Shown piece after piece: positions 43,772 to 51,024 of a stretch of DNA of 64,000 bases; position 1 is the stretch's first letter, and every line of letters starts with the position of its first letter. Source of the stretch: Cellulomonas endophytica (GTDB lineage Bacteria; Actinomycetota; Actinomycetes; Actinomycetales; Cellulomonadaceae). The stretch lies in contig NZ_RWJX01000001.1 in the NCBI RefSeq assembly GCF_004123805.1, positions 1 through 64,000 on the forward strand. Reading direction: 5' to 3'. The translations under genes were made by a program, and so were the position numbers. Under the pieces are notes generated by a model. The model was given only the letters and a program-made list of their open reading frames with translations. It was not told where the DNA came from and searched no databases.

Positions 43772-43806
43772 GCGCACCCCCGGACGCCGCCCGTCCGGGG
43801 GTGCGC
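43772..43806 (+). terminator. Perfect 15-bp stem terminator
   Basis: GCGCACCCCCGGACG (43772-43786) and CGTCCGGGGGTGCGC (43792-43806) form a perfect 15-base stem around CCGCC. It sits between the two DUF4038 genes, so they are probably separate transcripts. Confidence 0.8.
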
Positions 43807-43872
43807 GGCGTCACGCCCGGATCATCCCCCGCCCCGGCGCGTCCGGGCCGGGGCGTGGGGCAGGCTGGTCGC

Positions 43873-45381
43873 GTGGACCAGGGGCGCACGGACGACCGCC
43901 AGGACGACGGCGTGAGGGCGGACGCCGAGGGCGTCGGCGCCCGCGTCGACGGCGGGGCGGCCCCGCGCCGCCCGCGCCGGCGGGTGCTCCTGGGTGCCGC
44001 CGCCGGTGCCGTCCTCCTCGCCGGGGGTGTCACGGCGGCCGTCGTCGCGAGCCGGGACGGCGCCCCCGCCCCCGCCGCCGGCACCTACCCGGTGCGGGCG
44101 TCGGACGACGGGACCTCGCTCGTCACGGCCGACGGGGACCCCTTCCTCTACCTCGCCGACACCGTGTGGCTCGCGCCCAGCCGGCTGGACCAGGAGGGGT
44201 GGGCGTCCCTCCTGGACGTGCGCGCGGAGCAGGGCTTCACCACGGTCCAGGTGTCGCTGCTGCCGTTCAGGAACCTGTCCGACGACCTGGCGAACTTCGG
44301 CGGCGCCGAGCCGCTGGAGGGCACGGACCTCGGGGCCCCGCTCGAGGTCGGCGGGCGGACGGACGACCCGGGCAGCCCCGACTACGACTACTGGGACCAC
44401 GTCGACGCCCTGCTGCGCCTGGCCGACGAGCGCGGCCTGCAGGTGGCCCTCGTGCCCGCCTGGTACGGCTACGAGGGCGAGAACTGGCGCGGCGAGCTCG
44501 ACGAGGGGGCCGCCGCGGCCTACGGCACGTTCCTCGGCGAGCGCCTCGGCGGCCACCGCAACCTCCTCTGGCTGCTCGGCGGCGACAACGACCCGGTCGA
44601 CGACGTGGACAAGGTCGACGGGGACCGGGCCGACCGGGTGCGCGACGTGCGCGACGCGACGGACGCCATGGCGGAGGCGATCGCGGAGGCCGAGGCCGTC
44701 CCGCACCTCATGAGCTACCACGCCCGTCGCACGGTGAGCAGCCTGGAGTTCTTCGCCGGCCGCGACTGGCACACGTTCGCGTCGGCGTACGGGGACGCGC
44801 TCACCTGGGAGGCCGTGGCCGGCAGCAGCGGCCAGGGCGTGCCCGTCGTGCTCACGGAGGCCTACTACGACGGCCGCGAGCGGGCCCCCGAGCTCGGCGA
44901 GCGCCGGCTGCGGGCTCAGGCGTGGTGGGCGGTGCTCGGCGGCGCGGGGTATGCGTACGGCCACGAGGACGTCTGGGACCTCGACCCCGGGCACGGGGCG
45001 GACTCGGACGCGTCGGGCCGCTGGCAGGACGCGCTCGCCGCCCCCTCGGCGGCCGACCTGACCGTCCTGGCCGACGCGGTCGCGGGCTCCCTGCCGCTGC
45101 GCCCCGCCGACGACGTGCTCGTCTCCGACCCCGGGGAGGGCGACGGGCGCGTCGTCGCGGCCCGCTCCGGCGACGGCCGCCGCGCCTGGCTCTACCTCCC
45201 CGAGGCCCGCCCCGTGGAGGTCGCCCTCGACGCCGTCGGGGGCCGGCGCGTCACGCTCACGTGGATCGACCCGGACGACGGGGCCGCGGACGTGGTCGAC
45301 ACCGTGGACGCCGAGGGCACCCTGGATCTCGAGCCGCCGGAGGACCTCGACGACGCGGTGCTCCTCGTCGAGAGCGCCTGA
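43873..45381 (+). CDS. Second DUF4038 glycoside hydrolase, membrane-anchored
   Basis: This 502-residue protein has a charged N-terminus, RRPRRR and one hydrophobic segment (about 38-60), which suggest a membrane anchor or Tat-type signal rather than a cleaved Sec peptide. The DUF4038 domain is close to the neighbouring copy, with YLADTVWLAP, DYDYWDHVDALL, WLLGGDNDPVDD and VVLTEAYYDGRE, but the malectin domain is absent. It is probably a tandem duplicate with a different location or substrate. The GTG start at 43873 is the best fit to the anchor; the ribosome-binding site is weak. Confidence 0.85.
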   Translation: MDQGRTDDRQDDGVRADAEGVGARVDGGAAPRRPRRRVLLGAAAGAVLLAGGVTAAVVASRDGAPAPAAGTYPVRASDDGTSLVTADGDPFLYLADTVWLAPSRLDQEGWASLLDVRAEQGFTTVQVSLLPFRNLSDDLANFGGAEPLEGTDLGAPLEVGGRTDDPGSPDYDYWDHVDALLRLADERGLQVALVPAWYGYEGENWRGELDEGAAAAYGTFLGERLGGHRNLLWLLGGDNDPVDDVDKVDGDRADRVRDVRDATDAMAEAIAEAEAVPHLMSYHARRTVSSLEFFAGRDWHTFASAYGDALTWEAVAGSSGQGVPVVLTEAYYDGRERAPELGERRLRAQAWWAVLGGAGYAYGHEDVWDLDPGHGADSDASGRWQDALAAPSAADLTVLADAVAGSLPLRPADDVLVSDPGEGDGRVVAARSGDGRRAWLYLPEARPVEVALDAVGGRRVTLTWIDPDDGAADVVDTVDAEGTLDLEPPEDLDDAVLLVESA

Positions 45382-45406
45382 CCCGGCCGTCCCGTCCGGG
45401 CGGGTG

Positions 45407-45439
45407 CCGGCACGCCCGGCCCCGGCGCGCCCGTGCCGG
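45407..45439. terminator. Hairpin between convergent genes
   Basis: CCGGCACG (45407-45414) and CGTGCCGG (45432-45439) pair around a GC-rich loop in the 58-base gap between convergent genes, and touch the stop of the leftward phosphatase gene. It could end transcription from both sides. Confidence 0.5.
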
Positions 45440-47572
45440 TCAGACCCGGACGGCGAGGACCGCGATGTCGTCCCCGTCGCCGCCGAGCGCGCCCAGCACG
45501 TGGTCGCACAGGCCGTCGGGGTCGTCGGGACCCTCCGCCAGGGCCGCGGCGAGCCGCTCCAGGCCGCGCTCGAGGTGCTCCCCGCGCCGCTCCACGAGCC
45601 CGTCCGTGTAGGCCAGGAGCAGGGACCCGGGGGCGAGGTGGTGGCGGGCGGTGCGGCGCGACCGGGGCTGGACCCCGAGCAGCAGGTCCTGCGCGTCGTC
45701 GAGCGCCTCGACCCGCCCCGACGGGTCGCGCAGGAGGAACGGGGGGTGGCCCGCGCTGGAGTAGGTGAGCGTCCAGCCGCCGTCGTCCGCGGGGTCGAGC
45801 CGGCCGTACGCGAGCGTGGCCATCGTCGTCAGGCCGAGGCCGCTCATGAGCTGGTCGACCCGCTCGAGGACGTCGCCGGTGGAGCCCGTGCCCGCCCCCC
45901 AGGCGGCGGCGCGCAGCAGCCCGCGCAGGTGGCCCATCCGCGCGGCGGCCAGCACGTCGTGCCCCACGACGTCCCCGATGGCGACGCCGAGCGAGCCGTC
46001 GGGCAGGTCGATGAGCTCGTAGAAGTCGCCGCCGACCTGCGCGCCGGTCTCGCTGGCGCGGTAGCGCGCGGCGGCGGCGACGCGGTCGAGCACGGGCAGC
46101 TCCGGCAGGAGGCTGTGCTGCAGCGTCTCCGCGATCCGGTGCTGCGCCCGGAAGAGCCGGGCGTTGTCGAGGATGATCCCCGCCCGCCGGGCGAGGTCGA
46201 CCGCGACCTCGAGGTCCTCGTCGGTGTGCCGGGGGCTCTCCGGGCCGCGCACGAGCACGAGCAGGTCCGTGATGCGCTCGCGCCCCGGCACGGCGACGAG
46301 CAGGACGGAGGACCGGCCCAGGCCGTCGCCGGTGGGCAGCACGTCGGGGTCCCGGACCCACGTGCGGCGCTCGTCCAGGTGGCGCGGGTCGTCGAAGTCG
46401 CTGATCCGGCGCGCGTGCGCCTCCCCGAGGAGCAGCGGCACGACGGGTCCCGGGACGAGCGTCTCGCGAACCCCCTCGACCCAGCGCTCGAGGTCGGGGG
46501 TGCGGCCCGGGTCGCGGTGCAGGGCGGCGGTCTCCGCGACCCCGCCGCGGTCGTCCGTCGTCACGAGCACCGCCCAGTCGGCGAGGCGCGGGACGAGCAG
46601 CCGGGTGAGGCGCCGCCGGCACTCGTCGACGTCGAGGCTGCCCGTGAGCTCGCTCGTCGCCTCGACGAGGAGGTCCAGCCGCTGCTGGGCGCGCTCGGCG
46701 GCCACGCGTGCCCGGCGCTCCGCCTCCAGCGCGCGGTCGCGCTCCGCGTCCGCGGCCACGCGGGCCGTCACGTCCGCCTGGATGCCGACGAAGTGGGTCA
46801 GCTCCCCGTCCGGCCCGTGGATCGGGCTCATGGACACCTGGTTCCAGAAGGCCGTCCCGTCCTTGCGGTAGTTGAGGATCGTCACGGTGGCGTCCTCCTC
46901 CGCCTCGATCGCCCGCCGCAGCGCCGCCCGCGCCTGCGGGTCCGTGGCCGGGCCCTGGAGGAAGCGGCAGTTGCGGCCCAGCACCTCCTCCGCGGCGTAC
47001 CCCGTGGTCGCCTCGAACGCCGGGTTGACCCAGACGAGCGGGACGTCCTCGTCCTGCGCGTCCGCCACGGTGAAGGACAGCCCCGTGGCGACGACCGCGC
47101 GGTCGCGCAGCTGGGCGCTCGCCTGCGCGGCGTCGAGCGCGGCCTGGGCGGCCTCGCGCCGGCTGAGCGGCAGGAAGACGACGAGCGCGTGCCCCTCGAG
47201 CATCGGGGCGTCGGCCATCGGCAGCGCGACGACCCACAGCGGCAGCCGCTGACGGCCCATGGCGCTCCCCCGCGCCGCCGAGACCGCCTCGCCCACGACC
47301 GGCACGGACCGCGCCACCTTCGACAGCGGGTGGTCCGTCTCCGACAGCTCGGCGCCGTCGAGGTCGCGCAGGTCCGCCAGGTCCGACCACGCGTCGAGGG
47401 CGACCGGCAGGCGGGCGCCGGGGGCGAGCTGGTCCGCCACCGGGTTCGTGTAGACGACGCGGCGGCTGCGCAGGTCGACGAGCAGCACGGCGGCCGGGGC
47501 GTCCCCGGTCACGAGGGCGAGCTCGAGCGAGGAGGTCAGCGCGCCGGCTCGCGCGCGCTGCTCGACCGTCAC
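45440..47572 (-). CDS. LOV-domain SpoIIE protein phosphatase, putative blue-light sensor
   Basis: This 710-residue protein has a PAS-like region (about 1-140), a LOV domain (about 155-270), a short coiled coil, a GAF domain (about 300-450) and a SpoIIE/PP2C phosphatase (about 485-708). The LOV signature GRNCRFLQG with the adduct-forming Cys202, RKDGTAFWNQVSMSPI and FVGIQADVT is complete. Phosphatase motifs GGDFYELI, IGDVVGHD and GDDIAVLAV are intact. Blue light should form a flavin-cysteine adduct and alter dephosphorylation of a STAS protein. GTG 47572 is chosen for its spacing to GAGG; GTG 47578 is possible. Confidence 0.9.
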   Translation of the reverse strand: MTVEQRARAGALTSSLELALVTGDAPAAVLLVDLRSRRVVYTNPVADQLAPGARLPVALDAWSDLADLRDLDGAELSETDHPLSKVARSVPVVGEAVSAARGSAMGRQRLPLWVVALPMADAPMLEGHALVVFLPLSRREAAQAALDAAQASAQLRDRAVVATGLSFTVADAQDEDVPLVWVNPAFEATTGYAAEEVLGRNCRFLQGPATDPQARAALRRAIEAEEDATVTILNYRKDGTAFWNQVSMSPIHGPDGELTHFVGIQADVTARVAADAERDRALEAERRARVAAERAQQRLDLLVEATSELTGSLDVDECRRRLTRLLVPRLADWAVLVTTDDRGGVAETAALHRDPGRTPDLERWVEGVRETLVPGPVVPLLLGEAHARRISDFDDPRHLDERRTWVRDPDVLPTGDGLGRSSVLLVAVPGRERITDLLVLVRGPESPRHTDEDLEVAVDLARRAGIILDNARLFRAQHRIAETLQHSLLPELPVLDRVAAAARYRASETGAQVGGDFYELIDLPDGSLGVAIGDVVGHDVLAAARMGHLRGLLRAAAWGAGTGSTGDVLERVDQLMSGLGLTTMATLAYGRLDPADDGGWTLTYSSAGHPPFLLRDPSGRVEALDDAQDLLLGVQPRSRRTARHHLAPGSLLLAYTDGLVERRGEHLERGLERLAAALAEGPDDPDGLCDHVLGALGGDGDDIAVLAVRV

Positions 47573-47634
47573 GGGCACATCCTCACCTGGACGCCGCCGG
47601 CGCCGCCACCGCTGCTACCCGTGGGGGTGTCCCC

Positions 47635-49758
47635 TCATCGGGTGGCGCGCCGGCGGGCGAGCCCGACGAGGGCGCCACCGGCCGCGAGGACGACGAGGGC
47701 GAGGAGCCCCAGGTCGGCGGCGTCCGTGCCCGTGGCGGCCAGGGCCGCCGTCCCGGTGCGGCGCGGGCCCCCCGCCGTGACCCCCGGGGCGCTCGTCGTC
47801 GTCGGCGCGGCCGTGGGGTGCGCGGTCGGGTCGCCGACGGGCGCCGGGGTGGGCACGGATGTCGGGCTCGGGTCCGCGATCGGGGTCGGCGTCGGGGTGG
47901 GCGTCGGGGTGGGCGTCGGGGTGGGCGTCGGCGCGGGAGCCGCCGGGGTCGTCGTCGTCAGCGTCCAGTTCGTGTCGCTGAACGCGGTCGGGTCGATGAC
48001 GCCGTCGGCCGTGGCGCGGTCGATGAGGAGCTGGCGGATCTCGAGCAGCTCGTCGTAGACGACCGGCGCCGACGCGACGTGCGGGAAGCCACCGCCGCCG
48101 CTGGCGCGGTAGTTGTTGACCGCGAGCACGAAGCGGTCCTCCGGGGCGACCGGGGTCCCGTCGGGGTGGGCGAGCCCGAGCACCCGCGACCCGGCGGGCT
48201 CGGAGACGTCGATCGTGTAGTCCACGCCGGACAGGGCGTCGAAGTTGTAGTCGGGGATGCCCGTGGGGCGGTCGGGCGTCACGGCGTTCGTGCCCGTCGC
48301 GGGGTCGAAGGTCGCGCCCTCGGCCGTCTGCACGAAGTACCGCGCCGACCACTCGAGGTAGTCCCGCAGCTGCGCGCCCGTGAGCTCGACGCCGCGCAGG
48401 GTGTTCTCGTAGATGTACAGGCCCGCCATGTCGCGGATCGTCACCGCGCCCTGCGGGAAGACCGCGGTGCGCGAGAACGGCGACGCCTGGGAGACCACCG
48501 GCACGTCGGCCCAGGCGGTCCCCTCCAGCGCGGCCTCGACGGTGCGCGCCTGGGTGTCGTTGATGAAGTCGATGATCGGCGTGTCCTCGTAGCGCGAGGT
48601 GGCGGCCGGCAGCGCGGTCGCCGAGGTGGCGATCTCCGTGTTCACGTAGTCGACGGTCGCGGCGTGCTGGTCCGCGACCGCGGCGACGACGTCCGGGTCC
48701 TCGGCGGCCACGTCGCGCGCGTAGTGCGGCTCCACGGTCGGTGCCTGCCCCGTCCAGTCCACCTCGAGGCCGCCGTCCGCCCCCTCGACGAGGTGCAGGG
48801 TGGTCTCCGTGACGCCGCGGGCCCAGTAGTCCGGCTGCGTGACGAGCACCTTGCCGCCGTCGGCGGCGTCGTAGACCGTCGCGGGGCGGTCCTGGTGGCT
48901 GTGGCCGGCGACGACCACGTCGACGCCCGGGACGAGACGGGCGATGTTGCCCGCGACGTCCTCGTGCAGCGCGCTCGGGTCGTAGCCGGCGTCCGGCACC
49001 GTGCCGTCGCCGGTGTGCGCCAGGACGACGACGACGTCCGCCTGCGCCGCGACCTCCGGCACCCAGCGTTGCGCGGAGGCGACCATGTCCTCGAACACGA
49101 TCTCGTCCTCGACGAACGCCTTGTCCCAGACCCGGACGCCGGGGGTCACGAGCCCGAGGACCCCCACGGTGACCGTGCGCCCGTCGACCGTCCGCTCGAC
49201 GAGCGTGTAGGGACGCTGCGCCTCCCCGTCGTCGGGCAGCAGGTCGAACGGGTCGCCCGTCTGCACGTCGACGGCGTTGCCGGCGAGGAGGGGCGCGTCC
49301 AGCTGCGCCGCGTACGCCTGCAGCAGCGGCAGGTCGTAGTTGAACTCGTGGTTCCCGACGACCTGCGCGTCGTAGCCGATGCTGTTGAAGGCGCGCGCCG
49401 TGGGGTGCGTCGTGGTGCCCGCGAGGACCCCGGGGGCCTCCTCGCCCAGCCCGTACAGGTACGTCAGGGGCGTGCCCTGGATCGCGTCGCCGTTGTCCAC
49501 GACGAGCACGGACTCCGCACCCTTCTCCGCGCGCACCTCGTCGACGACGGTGCCGACCCGGGCCAGCCCGAGGGCGTCCTCGCCCTCGTAGGGCCCGTCG
49601 GCGAAGTAGTCCCAGTCCAGGACGTGCCCGTGGACGTCGGTGGTGGCGAGCAGCGTGAGGTCGATCCCCTCGTCGCCGGGCGCCGCGTGGGCCGGGGCCC
49701 CGAGGGCCAGGGCGCCGAGGGCGGCGGGCAGGACGAGCAGGCGGCGGCGCGAGGGCAT
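47635..49758 (-). CDS. Cell-wall-anchored 5'-nucleotidase / 2',3'-cyclic phosphodiesterase
   Basis: This 707-residue protein has a signal peptide (about 1-25) and a calcineurin-like domain with TTDVHGH, DNGDAIQG, VGNHEFNYD, AHTGDG and GHSHQDRP. A 5'-nucleotidase C-terminal domain follows (about 360-570, ending NNYRASGGGGFP). A Thr-Pro repeat linker then leads to a sorting signal LAATG (673-677), a hydrophobic helix and a basic tail. Such enzymes release nucleosides and phosphate from outside nucleotides. LAATG points to a class E-type sortase, which is not encoded here. Confidence 0.92.
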   Translation of the reverse strand: MPSRRRLLVLPAALGALALGAPAHAAPGDEGIDLTLLATTDVHGHVLDWDYFADGPYEGEDALGLARVGTVVDEVRAEKGAESVLVVDNGDAIQGTPLTYLYGLGEEAPGVLAGTTTHPTARAFNSIGYDAQVVGNHEFNYDLPLLQAYAAQLDAPLLAGNAVDVQTGDPFDLLPDDGEAQRPYTLVERTVDGRTVTVGVLGLVTPGVRVWDKAFVEDEIVFEDMVASAQRWVPEVAAQADVVVVLAHTGDGTVPDAGYDPSALHEDVAGNIARLVPGVDVVVAGHSHQDRPATVYDAADGGKVLVTQPDYWARGVTETTLHLVEGADGGLEVDWTGQAPTVEPHYARDVAAEDPDVVAAVADQHAATVDYVNTEIATSATALPAATSRYEDTPIIDFINDTQARTVEAALEGTAWADVPVVSQASPFSRTAVFPQGAVTIRDMAGLYIYENTLRGVELTGAQLRDYLEWSARYFVQTAEGATFDPATGTNAVTPDRPTGIPDYNFDALSGVDYTIDVSEPAGSRVLGLAHPDGTPVAPEDRFVLAVNNYRASGGGGFPHVASAPVVYDELLEIRQLLIDRATADGVIDPTAFSDTNWTLTTTTPAAPAPTPTPTPTPTPTPTPTPIADPSPTSVPTPAPVGDPTAHPTAAPTTTSAPGVTAGGPRRTGTAALAATGTDAADLGLLALVVLAAGGALVGLARRRATR
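47891..47926. repeat. 12-bp repeat encoding the Thr-Pro linker
   Basis: GTCGGGGTGGGC occurs three times in a row with partial copies on both sides. On the minus strand it encodes the alternating Pro-Thr linker between the nucleotidase and its sorting signal. Confidence 0.75.
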
Positions 49759-50000
49759 GGGTCTCCCGGGTCGGTCGGTCCGGTGTCACCCGGATGCGCG
49801 CACACCGTACCGGCGGGTACGCCGGACGGGTGACGCCGACGGCGGCTGTTCACGCACTCTTCTCCCGGCCGCCCGGGGTACCGGCGGCGGCAGGCACCTC
49901 AACCGTCCGCGCTGAGGAGCCGATGAGACGGGGGTAGCCCCGGGGCCATCCCGCCCGTCTACCGTGACGCCGCGACAGCCCCCTCGACGAGAGGCCTCCC

Positions 50001-50111
50001 GTGACCGAACTGCACCTGCTCGGCTTCGTCCTCGTGCTCGCCGGCTCCACGACGGTCAGCTGGCACCTCGCGGGGGCCGCGCTCTGGTTGCGCCAGCGCG
50101 TCGTGCGCTGA
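50001..50111 (+). CDS. 36-residue single-helix membrane peptide
   Basis: The GTG at 50001 lies six bases after GAGAGG. The peptide starts MTELHLLGFVLVLAGSTTVS and ends LRQRVVR, giving one membrane helix with a basic C-terminal end, as in many small membrane proteins. It lies between genes of the opposite strand and is followed by a tandem repeat. Function unknown; short length limits certainty. Confidence 0.5.
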   Translation: MTELHLLGFVLVLAGSTTVSWHLAGAALWLRQRVVR

Positions 50112-50113
50112 CC

Positions 50114-50146
50114 GCACCTCACCCGCACCTCACCCGCACCTCACCC
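50114..50146. repeat. 11-bp tandem repeat, three copies
   Basis: GCACCTCACCC is repeated three times directly after the small membrane peptide gene, before the convergent SMP-30 gene. It carries TCACCCG words like those in the polysaccharide-island promoters. A length of 11 bases matches one DNA helical turn, so the copies face the same side. Confidence 0.8.
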
Positions 50147-50166
50147 GCGTCTCGGCCGCCCCGCGC

Positions 50167-51024
50167 TCACCCGCCGAACGGCAGGACCGGCTTTCCCGGC
50201 ACCTCGACGCGGACGCGGAACACCGCCCCGTCGGCCTCGCCCGGCGCCTCGAGCCCCTCGCGCGAGGTCGTGACGAACAGGTCGCGCCCGTCGGGACCGC
50301 CGAGCGCGCAGGCGGTCGTGTTCGCCCCGGGGAGCCCGACCTCCGCCAGCGTCCGCCCCTCGGGCGACGACAGGCGGACGACGCCGTCGCCGTAGAACGC
50401 CACCCACACGTTGCCCGCCGCGTCGACGGTGAGGCCGTCCGGCCGCCCCTCGCCCCAGTCGCGCCACGGCCGCCGGTCCCTCAGCCGGCCGTCCTGCACG
50501 GTGAAGACGTCCGTGCGGTGCGTGTGCGTGTCGTCGTAGTACGCGAGCGTGCCGTCCGGCGAGAGGTCGATGCCGTTCGACACCGTCGCGTCGGGGACGA
50601 CCACCGACACCTCGAGGGACGGCGTCACCCGGTACAGCCGCGCCGCCCCGGGCGTCCCCTCGTACGCCATCGACCCCGCGTAGAGGTTGCCCGCGGTGTC
50701 GCAGCCGCCCTCGTTGAGACGCACCGCCGGGTCCTCCCACAGGGGCGGCAGCGCCCGCGGCGGCTCGTCGACGCGCTCGGCGAGCCCGAGGCCGCGTTCC
50801 AGCCCGACGACGTACCCGCCGCGCGCCCGGGGCCGGACGAACGCCGCCACGTCGCCGACGTGGAGCCGGTCGACCGCGCCGTCGGCCCCCACGGTGAGCA
50901 GGTCGCCGGCCAGCATGTCGACGAACCGCAGGCCGCCCCACGCCGGCGACCACACCGGCCCCTCCGCGTGGAAGGCGACCGGCCCCGTCAGCGGCTCCAC
51001 GGTGCCGGTCGGTGGCGTCGTCAT
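50167..51024 (-). CDS. SMP-30/gluconolactonase family protein
   Basis: This 285-residue six-bladed beta-propeller contains EGPVWSPAWGGLRFVDM, RLNEGGCDTAGNLYAGSM, VSNGIDLSPDGTLAYYDDT and RPDGLTVDAAGNVWVAFY. These supply the Glu, Asn and Asp metal ligands of the family. Members hydrolyse sugar lactones. The ATG start at 51024 overlaps the stop of the upstream phosphatase gene (ATGA), so the two are translated together. Confidence 0.9.
   Translation of the reverse strand: MTTPPTGTVEPLTGPVAFHAEGPVWSPAWGGLRFVDMLAGDLLTVGADGAVDRLHVGDVAAFVRPRARGGYVVGLERGLGLAERVDEPPRALPPLWEDPAVRLNEGGCDTAGNLYAGSMAYEGTPGAARLYRVTPSLEVSVVVPDATVSNGIDLSPDGTLAYYDDTHTHRTDVFTVQDGRLRDRRPWRDWGEGRPDGLTVDAAGNVWVAFYGDGVVRLSSPEGRTLAEVGLPGANTTACALGGPDGRDLFVTTSREGLEAPGEADGAVFRVRVEVPGKPVLPFGG

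Noticed and set aside
50114-50146. Possible CRISPR array
   Set aside because: Three contiguous 11-base copies without spacers and no cas genes.
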